Positions 51,979 to 59,183 of a DNA stretch of 64,000 nucleotides are shown here, piece by piece. Source of the DNA: Eggerthella timonensis. GTDB taxonomy: Bacteria > Actinomycetota > Coriobacteriia > Coriobacteriales > Eggerthellaceae. The number at the start of each line of letters is the position of its first letter. Position 1 is the stretch's first letter. A program made the position numbers and the translations under genes. The DNA lies in assembly GCF_900184265.1 (NCBI RefSeq), contig NZ_FXXA01000002.1:1200918-1264917 (forward strand). Direction: 5' to 3'. Under the pieces are notes generated by a model, which did not search any database, was not told where the DNA came from, and was given only the letters and a program-made list of their open reading frames with translations.

Positions 51979-53802
51979 ATGGAGGAAGAGAAGAAGCAAG
52001 GTCTTTCGCGTCGAGCGTTCTTGGGTCTGGGCGGCACCGCGCTCGCGGGTGCGGCCGTCGCCGGGCTGGCAGGCTGTGCGCCACAGGGTTCCGCCGATGC
52101 GGGCAAGGCCTCGACGTCCGGCGCGGCCGACGGCGCGACGGGCGGCATGCCCGTGGCCGACAGCGGCGCTTCGGCCGGTCCCGATGTGGCCGGCATGCAC
52201 AGCTGGGAGATCGCGCCCGAGGACATCCCTGCGGACAAGATCACGAACACCGAGGACTGCGACGTGCTCGTCGTGGGTGCGGGCCTCGGCGGCTGCTGCG
52301 CCACCATCGCCGCGCTCGAGGAGGGCGCGAAGAAGGTCATCACCATCGACAAGAACCCCGAGTGCGTGGTTGCGCGCGGCGTCCATATCGCCGGCTTCCA
52401 CACGAAGGTGCAACAGGGTCTCGTGGATCAGGGCCTCGTCGAAGAGCCCAATTACAACAACGTCGTGCGTCGCTGGATCAACTGGGCGCAGGGCCGTGTG
52501 AAGGAGCCGCTGCTGTGGGAGTTCGCGCACAAGAGCGGCGCGTGCTTCGACTGGCTGTACGACCTGGCCACCAAGAAGGGCCTCGAGGCGCTGCTGTGGG
52601 ACGGCTACTACAAGGGCCCCGACTACACCGAGTACCCGGTCACGCACATCTTCTACCAGGCCGACAAGTACGAGGAGACCATCAACTTCACGTTCTATAA
52701 GGGCTCGGGCGTGGGCGACGTGTACGGCAACGCGGTGCTCGTGCCGGCGCTGTACGAGACCATCGAGGAGCTGGGCGGCGAGATTCGTTGGGAGACGAAG
52801 AGCGAGCGCCTCGTCCGCGACGGCGACGGCCCGGTGACCGGCGCGATCGTCGCCACCGGCAAGAACGAGTACACCCAGATCAACGCGAAGTCGGTCATCA
52901 TCGCCTCGGGTGACTACGCCGCCGACGACGAGATGTTCCAGTACTACTCGCCCATGACCGCCTACGCCATGGACGGCCGCTTCTACAATCCGCCCGACGT
53001 CGACACCGGCGACATGCACAAGCAGGCCCTGTGGGCCGGCGCGGCCATGCAGAAATCCGAGCCGCATTCGGCCGTCATGCACCTCGACTTCGGCGCGGCC
53101 AGCTACGGCTTCCTGCATGTGAACTGGGAGGGCAAGCGCTTCAAGAACGAAGACGTGAACACCCAGTCGAAGAGCGTGACGAAGGCGCTGCAGACGCAGA
53201 AGGACGCCTGGACCATCTACGACTCCCACGGCCTCGAGCAGGTGAAGGCCCAGATGGACGCCGGCCTCGGCGGCGGTTTGCAGTGGGGTCAGCTCACGCA
53301 GCCCGTGGGCGGCGAGTACAACCTGGAGGCGCAGCAGATCGTGCTCGAGGGCGAGGTCGAGAGCGGCCAGACGCTGAAGGCCGATTCGCTGAAGCAGCTC
53401 GCCGAGAAGATGGGCGTGCCGCCCGAGAACCTCGAGGCCACGGTCGCCCGCTACAACGAGCTGTGCGACCTGGGTAAGGACCTCGACTTCGGCAAGCGCC
53501 CCGAAGTGATGGGCAAGGTGCAGGATCCGCCGTTCTACGCCGGCAAGCTGGTGGCCAGCCTGCTCACCATGTGCGGCGGCCTGCGCACGAACACCGACTG
53601 CCAGGTGCTCGACGCCGAGGATAAGCCGATCGAGGGCCTGTACGTGTGCGGCTCGGCCGCCGGCGAGTTCTTCGGCGCGGGCGACTATCCCACCTACGTG
53701 CCGGGCATCGGGCACGGCCGCTGCGTGACCTTCGGCCGTATCGCCGGCATCAACGCCGCCGGCGGCGACGCCGACGCGAAGATCCCCAGCCTCGACATCT
53801 AA
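51979..53802 (+). CDS. Tat-exported FAD-dependent reductase (fumarate reductase-like), lipoprotein
   Basis: This 607-residue flavoprotein has a Tat signal (LSRRAFLGLGG near residues 9-19) ending in a lipobox (GLAGC, cysteine near 36). An alanine/glycine/serine-rich spacer follows before the FAD motif VLVVGAGLGGCCATI near 95. The C-terminal FAD segment is GLYVCGSAAGEFFGAGDYPT near 555. The family reduces unsaturated organic acids or related substrates as terminal acceptors; the actual substrate is unknown. GGAGGAGGG precedes the ATG at 51979. It stands alone after its divergent LuxR gene, with no cytochrome partner, and ends in a strong terminator. Confidence 0.9.
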   Translation: MEEEKKQGLSRRAFLGLGGTALAGAAVAGLAGCAPQGSADAGKASTSGAADGATGGMPVADSGASAGPDVAGMHSWEIAPEDIPADKITNTEDCDVLVVGAGLGGCCATIAALEEGAKKVITIDKNPECVVARGVHIAGFHTKVQQGLVDQGLVEEPNYNNVVRRWINWAQGRVKEPLLWEFAHKSGACFDWLYDLATKKGLEALLWDGYYKGPDYTEYPVTHIFYQADKYEETINFTFYKGSGVGDVYGNAVLVPALYETIEELGGEIRWETKSERLVRDGDGPVTGAIVATGKNEYTQINAKSVIIASGDYAADDEMFQYYSPMTAYAMDGRFYNPPDVDTGDMHKQALWAGAAMQKSEPHSAVMHLDFGAASYGFLHVNWEGKRFKNEDVNTQSKSVTKALQTQKDAWTIYDSHGLEQVKAQMDAGLGGGLQWGQLTQPVGGEYNLEAQQIVLEGEVESGQTLKADSLKQLAEKMGVPPENLEATVARYNELCDLGKDLDFGKRPEVMGKVQDPPFYAGKLVASLLTMCGGLRTNTDCQVLDAEDKPIEGLYVCGSAAGEFFGAGDYPTYVPGIGHGRCVTFGRIAGINAAGGDADAKIPSLDI

Positions 53803-53852
53803 GCCATTCCTCCCGGGTGCCGCCTCCCGCGGCCCCCGGCCCTCATCGACGA

Positions 53853-53887
53853 GCCGCCGCCCCTCCCTCCCTGGGGCGGCGGCTTTT
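53853..53887 (+). terminator. Rho-independent terminator after flavoprotein gene
   Basis: A perfect 11-bp stem (GCCGCCGCCCC and complement) with a nine-base loop, followed by TTTT. Confidence 0.9.
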
Positions 53888-53892
53888 CTGCA

Positions 53893-53923
53893 ATGAGACA
53901 AAGGGACGGAGGTTTTGTCTCGT
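53893..53923. repeat. GAGAC-type palindromic repeat (diverged)
   Basis: ATGAGACAAAGGGACGGAGG, then TTTTGTCTCGT; the middle differs from the usual TTAATG or GTAATG. Confidence 0.88.
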
Positions 53924-54009
53924 TCGCGCCCCTTCGCGTCGTCCGCCTCGCGTGCGACGCAACCGCTTCGATCGACGCACGCCTCGAAAGCGGCATCTGG
54001 CGGCATCTC

Positions 54010-54170
54010 TGCAACTTTTTCGACTTTATGGCAAACTGGCTTCTGCGCATGATCCCCTCATCAGGCGTTTCACTGCCGTTGTTCGCCGAGTCGGCGGGAG
54101 GCGGGAATCAGGGGAGACAAAACCCCTGGTGGCACGCCGCCCACTTTGCCACAAAGTCGAAAAAGTTGCA
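54010..54170. repeat. 161-bp palindromic element, copy 4 (GCAACTTTTTCGAC family)
   Basis: 26-bp inverted ends at 54010-54035 and 54145-54170 with one mismatch. The interior includes CATCAGGCGTTTC and ACCCCTGGTGG. Confidence 0.9.
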
Positions 54171-54215
54171 TAAGCGGCAGCGATTCCCGCTTCGCGGCTA
54201 CGACGGGGCAGAAGC

Positions 54216-54276
54216 GAGACGGCAACCCCGTCCCGTTGTCTCTTAATGAGACATTTACCCCGTCCCTTTGTCTCAT
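54216..54276. repeat. Two GAGAC-type repeats in tandem
   Basis: Copies at 54216-54242 (GAGACGGCAACCCCGTCCCG, then TTGTCTC) and 54246-54276 (ATGAGACATTTACCCCGTCC, then CTTTGTCTCAT), in the same orientation, three bases apart. Confidence 0.9.
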
Positions 54277-54454
54277 CCCGACGATTGCGCCTGCGTCTCC
54301 CGCGTTAAGGGGGCGCAACGATTGCGCAACGGGCGGGCGCGGCCAGGTGCGAGACGGTTGGCGTGGGCGACAATGCCCGGATACTGAACATTCCGCCGAA
54401 GCGCCGCGCCCGCCCTCGGATGCCCGCGCTCGGCGCGCGTCGAAAGGAATCACT

Positions 54455-55432
54455 ATGCCCGCATCGATCCATCCTCCCGTGCAACTGCATATCGTCCTCG
54501 ACGAGGACAGCTATCAGGGCGGCGACAGCGTCGAGATGGCGCGCCGCTTCACGGCCGTCGCCCCCACCGACGTGGTGCGCGCCGCGAAGGGCTCGCAGCG
54601 TGCCAACGTGCTGCGGTTCGACCTGGGCGACGATGCGGTGACCGCCGAGGCCGACGACGATCCGTTGTGGCGCGACGCGCTTACCACCTGGCTCGACGAG
54701 GAGTTCGCCGAAACATCGGCGCTCGTGGCGCGCGAGAACGACGCTCGCGAGAACAACGGCGAGCAGCCGGTGCCGTTCGCGTGGGCCGAAGTGAAGTTCG
54801 GCACGGGGCCGGTCATCGCCATTCGCATGAAGGACTCCTCCATCCCGCCCGAGGCGGCCGGATTCGTCGCCCGTGCGCGTCAGCTGCTCGTGGGAGGCGC
54901 GTTCGGCGCGGACGCTATCGCCGCCATCCGAATCCCCGCATGCGCCAGCATCGAGGCGCAGCGCGCCGACGCCCATCGCGCCGAGTACCTGGAAGCGCAG
55001 CAGTACGAGGCCGAGCATCGACCCGTCTTGCAGGAAGTCGACCGCTATTCGGAAGAGGTGGATCTTGCGACGGGGGAGGGGTGGACCGGCGAGCTGCAGG
55101 GCTCGCAATCGAAGCGCGACGCGCCGACGGACAGCGAGCTTGCCGAAGCCGTAGCCGAGGCCGAGGCGGCGCTGCGCCAAGGCGTCGACCCGTCGGACAT
55201 CGCAGCCGAGGATCGCGCGGCCGACGTCGATGCCGGCGACTTCGCGGTGGAGGCGGAAGCGGTCGAGGTCGGCGGCCGCGCAGGCGACGACGTGGACACG
55301 TCTGGTGAGGGCTGCGCGCTCGAAGGCGGCGGCGTGCCCGATCATCTCGACTACCGCGTGTGGAACGTAGCCTACGCCGACGGCACGTCGGTTCGATTCG
55401 ACTCGGTGCTGGGCGAAGCGCTGATCGACTAG
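54455..55432 (+). CDS. Acidic protein of unknown function
   Basis: I recognise no family in this 325-residue protein. It has no signal peptide or membrane helix. The first 170 residues look globular (VQLHIVLDEDSYQGGDSVEM, FAWAEVKFGTGPVIAIRMKD). The next 130 are strongly acidic and low in complexity (SELAEAVAEAEAALRQGVDP, ADVDAGDFAVEAEAVEVGG). The end (DYRVWNVAYADGTSVRFDSV) looks structured again. GAAAGGAA precedes the ATG at 54455. It is flanked by repeat clusters upstream and a bidirectional hairpin downstream, and is convergent with the flavodoxin-ferredoxin gene. Confidence 0.75.
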   Translation: MPASIHPPVQLHIVLDEDSYQGGDSVEMARRFTAVAPTDVVRAAKGSQRANVLRFDLGDDAVTAEADDDPLWRDALTTWLDEEFAETSALVARENDARENNGEQPVPFAWAEVKFGTGPVIAIRMKDSSIPPEAAGFVARARQLLVGGAFGADAIAAIRIPACASIEAQRADAHRAEYLEAQQYEAEHRPVLQEVDRYSEEVDLATGEGWTGELQGSQSKRDAPTDSELAEAVAEAEAALRQGVDPSDIAAEDRAADVDAGDFAVEAEAVEVGGRAGDDVDTSGEGCALEGGGVPDHLDYRVWNVAYADGTSVRFDSVLGEALID

Positions 55433-55444
55433 CGGGACGCCTCG

Positions 55445-55492
55445 CGTCTGCGAGCGCAGCGGCGCCGATGGTGCGCTGCGCTCGCGCAGACG
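55445..55492. terminator. Bidirectional hairpin between convergent genes
   Basis: A stem of 17 pairs with a two-base bulge (CGTCTGCG/AGCGCAGCG against 55474-55492), between the unknown protein and the flavodoxin-ferredoxin gene. Confidence 0.6.
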
Positions 55493-55498
55493 TGCGCC

Positions 55499-56281
55499 CT
55501 ACCAGAACAGCTCGGGCTCCTTGCGTTCGAGGCACGTCGATTCCAGCATGGCTATCACTCGGTCGGTAGACTCGCTCGAGAAGCGTTTCGCGTCCTCGGG
55601 GCAGCTCTTGACGCACGCGCAGCAATGAAGGCATCCGGCGTCGACGAGCGCGGGGTCGTCTTCGTGGATGATGCCGAGCGGGCAGCGCGCGACGCAGATG
55701 CCGCAGCTCGTGCACGCGTCAGAGGTGATCGGGCGCACGTCGGCGCCGGGCTTGAGCTCCTTGTAGGGGCGGTTGCCCTTGATGGCGGGCGCGGGGAGCT
55801 CGCGTGCGCGCGCCAGGCGCTCTCCCAGTTCCGCGCCGAAGCGCTGCGCCGCGGCGACGTCGTCGGCGTCGGGGCGGCCGGCTCCCACGCGCGCCGTGAG
55901 CGAGTGCTCTCCGACGAACGCTCCTGCGGCGACCACGTTGAATCCGCGCTCGCCCAGCAGGTCGGCGGCTTCCAGCAGCGCGTCGTCGAAGTCGCGGTTG
56001 CCGTACAGCCCCACGATCACGGCCGGCGTCCCGCGCCCTTCCAGATGCGCGAACTCGTCGTGCAGCAGCACGGGCACACGCCCGGCGTACACGGGGAACC
56101 CGAACACGAGCACGTCGTCGGCCCCGCACGAAACGTCGGCCGGACGCCGCCGCGGCAACGTGAGGTCCGCGGTTTCGACGGAAGCTTCCAGCGGTGCGGC
56201 CAGTGCGCTCGCCACCTCCTGCACGATGGTCCTGGTGGTGTGCGTGGGGCTGAAATACACGGCGCGAACGATCGACGGCAT
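55499..56281 (-). CDS. Flavodoxin-like domain fused to a two-cluster ferredoxin
   Basis: This 260-residue cytosolic protein has a flavodoxin-type FMN loop at the start (FSPTHTTRTI, residues 10-19), with VLVFGFPVYAGRVP near 58 and VIVGLYGNRDFDDAL near 88. The C-terminus has two [4Fe-4S] motifs (CTSCGICVARCPLGI near 190 and CLHCCACVKSCPEDA near 219). This matches the EFR1-type flavodoxin-ferredoxin fusions common in anaerobes, which probably carry low-potential electrons. It has no obvious operon partner. The partner enzyme is unknown. Confidence 0.88.
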   Translation of the reverse strand: MPSIVRAVYFSPTHTTRTIVQEVASALAAPLEASVETADLTLPRRRPADVSCGADDVLVFGFPVYAGRVPVLLHDEFAHLEGRGTPAVIVGLYGNRDFDDALLEAADLLGERGFNVVAAGAFVGEHSLTARVGAGRPDADDVAAAQRFGAELGERLARARELPAPAIKGNRPYKELKPGADVRPITSDACTSCGICVARCPLGIIHEDDPALVDAGCLHCCACVKSCPEDAKRFSSESTDRVIAMLESTCLERKEPELFW

Positions 56282-56536
56282 GGCGATTCCTCTCTTCTGT
56301 CTCGGTCATCCGATGATACCCCTTTTCACGTCGAAGCGTATCGGCGATCGCCGTGCGCATCGTCGGCCGAAACACGAACTTCTCGGCCGCTTTCCTCGTT
56401 TTTCGGGCGACCACGCGCGCGTGGGCGTACGTGGCGCGGGGCTCCGATAGAAATACGATGCTCCATCTGATGCGGAGAAACGCGCCGCGGGTATCATGGG
56501 GGATGCACTAGATTCGAGCGATACAAGGAGGCATCC

Positions 56537-57229
56537 ATGGGACGAATCGTCTTGCCCGTATACACCCCGCACTACCAACCCAACGGCAACGAGGTCGCCG
56601 TCATCGAGACGTCGCGCGGCACGATCCGCGTGCAGCTGGCCGGCAAGGACGCGCCCGTGACCGTGGGCAACTTCATCGAGCTGGCGGCGCGCGGCTTCTA
56701 CGACAAGCTGAAATTCCATGCGCACAAGCCCGGCTCCGTCGTGCTGGGCGGCTGCCCGACGACGCGCACGCTGGGCCCGGCGCAGGTGGACGCCGCAGCG
56801 CGCGGCGTGATTCGCGGCATCCATCCCGGCACGGGCGACGCGCGCTACACCATCGTCGACGAATGGGAGGCCAACCCGAACAACAAGCATGTGCTGGGCA
56901 GCCTCTGCATGGCGCACAAGTCCGACCCGAACTCGGGGAGCTGCCAGTTCTACTTCTCGCTGTCGGAGCAGCCTGAATTCGACGACAAGTTCACCGTGTT
57001 CGGCCAGGTCGTCGATGGCCTCGACGCGATGCAAGAGCTGACGATCGGCGACGTGATCAAGGGCATCGCCATCGAAGGCGCAGATGAGGAAGCTTTGGCC
57101 GAGGCGATCTCGCACGAGCTGCCCCGTCCGAAAACCCCAAAGGAAGTGCTCGAAGAGCTGGAGCGCGAGAAGGCCGAACGCGAAGCCGCCGCAGCGGCGG
57201 AGCATGAAGAGGGTCAGCCCGCCGAATAG
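56537..57229 (+). CDS. Cyclophilin-type peptidyl-prolyl isomerase
   Basis: This 230-residue cytosolic protein has the cyclophilin core: VIETSRGTIRVQLAGKDAP near 23, VGNFIELAARGFYDKLKFH near 43, and GSCQFYFSLSEQPEFDDKF with TVFGQVVDGLDAMQ near 133-165. It should speed proline isomerisation in folding proteins. The C-terminal 40 residues (EVLEELEREKAEREAAAAAE) form a charged, probably coiled helix. AAGGAGG precedes the ATG. It is followed by a perfect 70-bp palindrome. Confidence 0.9.
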   Translation: MGRIVLPVYTPHYQPNGNEVAVIETSRGTIRVQLAGKDAPVTVGNFIELAARGFYDKLKFHAHKPGSVVLGGCPTTRTLGPAQVDAAARGVIRGIHPGTGDARYTIVDEWEANPNNKHVLGSLCMAHKSDPNSGSCQFYFSLSEQPEFDDKFTVFGQVVDGLDAMQELTIGDVIKGIAIEGADEEALAEAISHELPRPKTPKEVLEELEREKAEREAAAAAEHEEGQPAE

Positions 57230-57240
57230 CGCAAGCGAGG

Positions 57241-57310
57241 ATGAGACGGAGGGACGGGGGTAATGTCTCATCCTGCAGGATGAGACATTACCCCCGTCCC
57301 TCCGTCTCAT
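57241..57310. repeat. Perfect 70-bp palindrome made of two GAGAC-type repeats
   Basis: Two head-to-head copies meet at TGCA; each begins ATGAGACGGAGGGACGGGGG. It lies 11 bases after the cyclophilin stop and 18 before the LuxR stop, and can serve both as a terminator. Confidence 0.95.
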
Positions 57311-57328
57311 CGGGCGCGCAGGCGCCCC

Positions 57329-58897
57329 TTACTCGTACGTCTCCACCAAGTCGATCAGCTCTTGCTGCTTGTGGACGTCGAGCTTGCGGTAGATGTTCTC
57401 GATGTGGGTGCGGGCGGTTCCCTTTGCTATCTGCAGGTCGCGGGCGATGATGGACAGCGTGCGGCCGTAGGCCAGCAGCACGATGACCTCGCTCTCGCGC
57501 GGCGTCAGGCCGTAGTCCCGCGCCACGCACGCGCAGTGCTGCTCGAGCCGCCCTGCGCGTGCGTCCGCGACGGCGACGGCGGGCTCTTCCTCGGCTTCCT
57601 TCTCCTTGCGGTTCGTGCGCATCGTCTGCGAAAGCTGCGACACCACGCCCTCGGGCAGCACCATGAACGCCACCACCACGAGGCACAGCGTGGCCAGCAT
57701 GGCCACGACGGAAATCTGCACGTCGCCGCTGGCGATCATCGCGTCGCACGCCTTTCCCGCCATCGTGCCCACGCCCATGCCCGCGAACATGAACGCCACG
57801 CCCAGCCCGAAGATGTGCAGGGCGTTCTCGTTTTTCCTGCGCGACACGTCCACGAACAGCACCCAGGTGAGGATGTCGAAGAACTCGTATCCCACGTTGA
57901 TCAGCAGGATGGACACCGCCGCATGCGTGTCGAAGAACAGTGCGATGGCCACGAATCCCGCCACCATGATGGGCAGCGACAACCGGTAGGTGAGCGCGGC
58001 GTTGAAGCGGTCGCCCAGCTTCGCCACGATGACGAGGAACACCACGCCCACCACGATGAGCGCGAAGATGGCGCTCCCGCCGATGAAGGAGAACGGGTCG
58101 GCGTGCGACGGCATGGCATCGAAGAGCCGGCAGAGGAACGAGAACGTCATGATGGAGAACATGAGCTTGCCCACGCCGAACTTCATGCCGCGCTCGTCCC
58201 GGTTGCTCTCGTCGCCCGCACGCATCGCATCGCTCGGGCCGGCCAGCTCGGCGGTCTTCGCCTCGCGCGGCTTCCGCGCCAGGTCGCTCCAGGACAATCC
58301 GGTACGGTTCGCTTCGAACAGCAGCAGGCCGAACGACAGCAGGGGGATCACCGCGAACCCGATGAAGCTCGTGTGGTCGCTCGACATGCCGGCCACGAGC
58401 GCGGTGACGACGGCTGCCATAGGCGAGGCGAACGCGGCGAAGTTGGTGGCGTGCCGTGCGAAACGGTCGCCCCACAGCACCTGCAACGGTCCGGCGCCCA
58501 GGCCGCCGAGGACGAGCCCGGCCACCATGAGCGGGGCGCTGTCCGTGGTCAGCGCGAGAGGGATGACCACGCCGCTGGTCGCAAGGGCGACGGGCGTGAG
58601 GCGGAACAGCGCGACGCGCACGACACCCTCGCGCTTGCCGCTGCGATTCACTATGAAGGACACGGCGAGTGCGCTCAGTGCGCCGAACAGCAAATAGGCC
58701 CACGTGAACGAAGACGCGGCCCCGGCGATGAGCGGCGCGCCCAGGCAGAAGACGATCCACGCACGGCACAGGCCGAATCCGATAACGGTTATCAGGTAGT
58801 CGAGCGTGCGCGAATCGCGTTCGGCATCGGTAGCCCCTTCGGTCGCATCGGCCGACAGCGCGCCGATGCCCTCACCTTTGTTGGTGCCGTACTGCAT
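57329..58897 (-). CDS. Polytopic LuxR-type transcriptional regulator, flavocytochrome neighbour
   Basis: This 522-residue regulator has about twelve membrane helices, a basic/acidic linker (RTNRKEKEAEEEPAVAVADA) and a C-terminal LuxR helix-turn-helix (LTPRESEVIVLLAYGRTLSI, HIENIYRKLDVHKQQELIDL). The ATG at 58897 was chosen because GGGGAGAG lies six bases upstream; an ATG at 58903 abuts it. It is divergent from the flavoprotein gene at 59184, its likely target together with the cytochrome. Confidence 0.9.
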   Translation of the reverse strand: MQYGTNKGEGIGALSADATEGATDAERDSRTLDYLITVIGFGLCRAWIVFCLGAPLIAGAASSFTWAYLLFGALSALAVSFIVNRSGKREGVVRVALFRLTPVALATSGVVIPLALTTDSAPLMVAGLVLGGLGAGPLQVLWGDRFARHATNFAAFASPMAAVVTALVAGMSSDHTSFIGFAVIPLLSFGLLLFEANRTGLSWSDLARKPREAKTAELAGPSDAMRAGDESNRDERGMKFGVGKLMFSIMTFSFLCRLFDAMPSHADPFSFIGGSAIFALIVVGVVFLVIVAKLGDRFNAALTYRLSLPIMVAGFVAIALFFDTHAAVSILLINVGYEFFDILTWVLFVDVSRRKNENALHIFGLGVAFMFAGMGVGTMAGKACDAMIASGDVQISVVAMLATLCLVVVAFMVLPEGVVSQLSQTMRTNRKEKEAEEEPAVAVADARAGRLEQHCACVARDYGLTPRESEVIVLLAYGRTLSIIARDLQIAKGTARTHIENIYRKLDVHKQQELIDLVETYE

Positions 58898-59006
58898 GTG
58901 CATCTCTCCCCAGCGTCCATGCCACGGGCCGCGCTTGGGCGCGGCTCCCTCCCGTCTGCAACAAAAACTATAGGAATCATCATACGCAATTTCAAACGTT
59001 GATCAA

Positions 59007-59025
59007 ATCGGATGGAGCATCCGAT
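59007..59025. promoter_or_regulatory. Candidate operator dyad upstream of flavoprotein/cytochrome
   Basis: ATCGGATG-GAG-CATCCGAT, a perfect 8-3-8 dyad ending 158 bases before the flavoprotein start. CGTCAGATG also occurs twice nearby (about 59055 and 59089). Confidence 0.5.
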
Positions 59026-59183
59026 AGGTGGCTGACCTGGAAAATCCTATCCAACGTCAGATGCCGTGCTGAAAATCAGACTGCTCGTCAGATGTGCCCG
59101 CTCCGACGGAAGCGTAGGGTGAGAAAGGCAAGAACGGATGCTTCGAAGGAGGGGCATTCATCCGAGTAGGAGGAAGGAACACT

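Larger units (their letters stand above)
53803..54454. other. 652-bp gap rich in repeats
   Basis: No gene is seen. It contains a terminator (53853-53887), three GAGAC-type repeats (53893, 54216, 54246) and one palindromic element (54010-54170). Confidence 0.8.

Noticed and set aside
27589-54170. CRISPR array among the recurring palindromes
   Set aside because: The copies are kilobases apart, lack regular spacing and unique spacers, and no cas gene is present.
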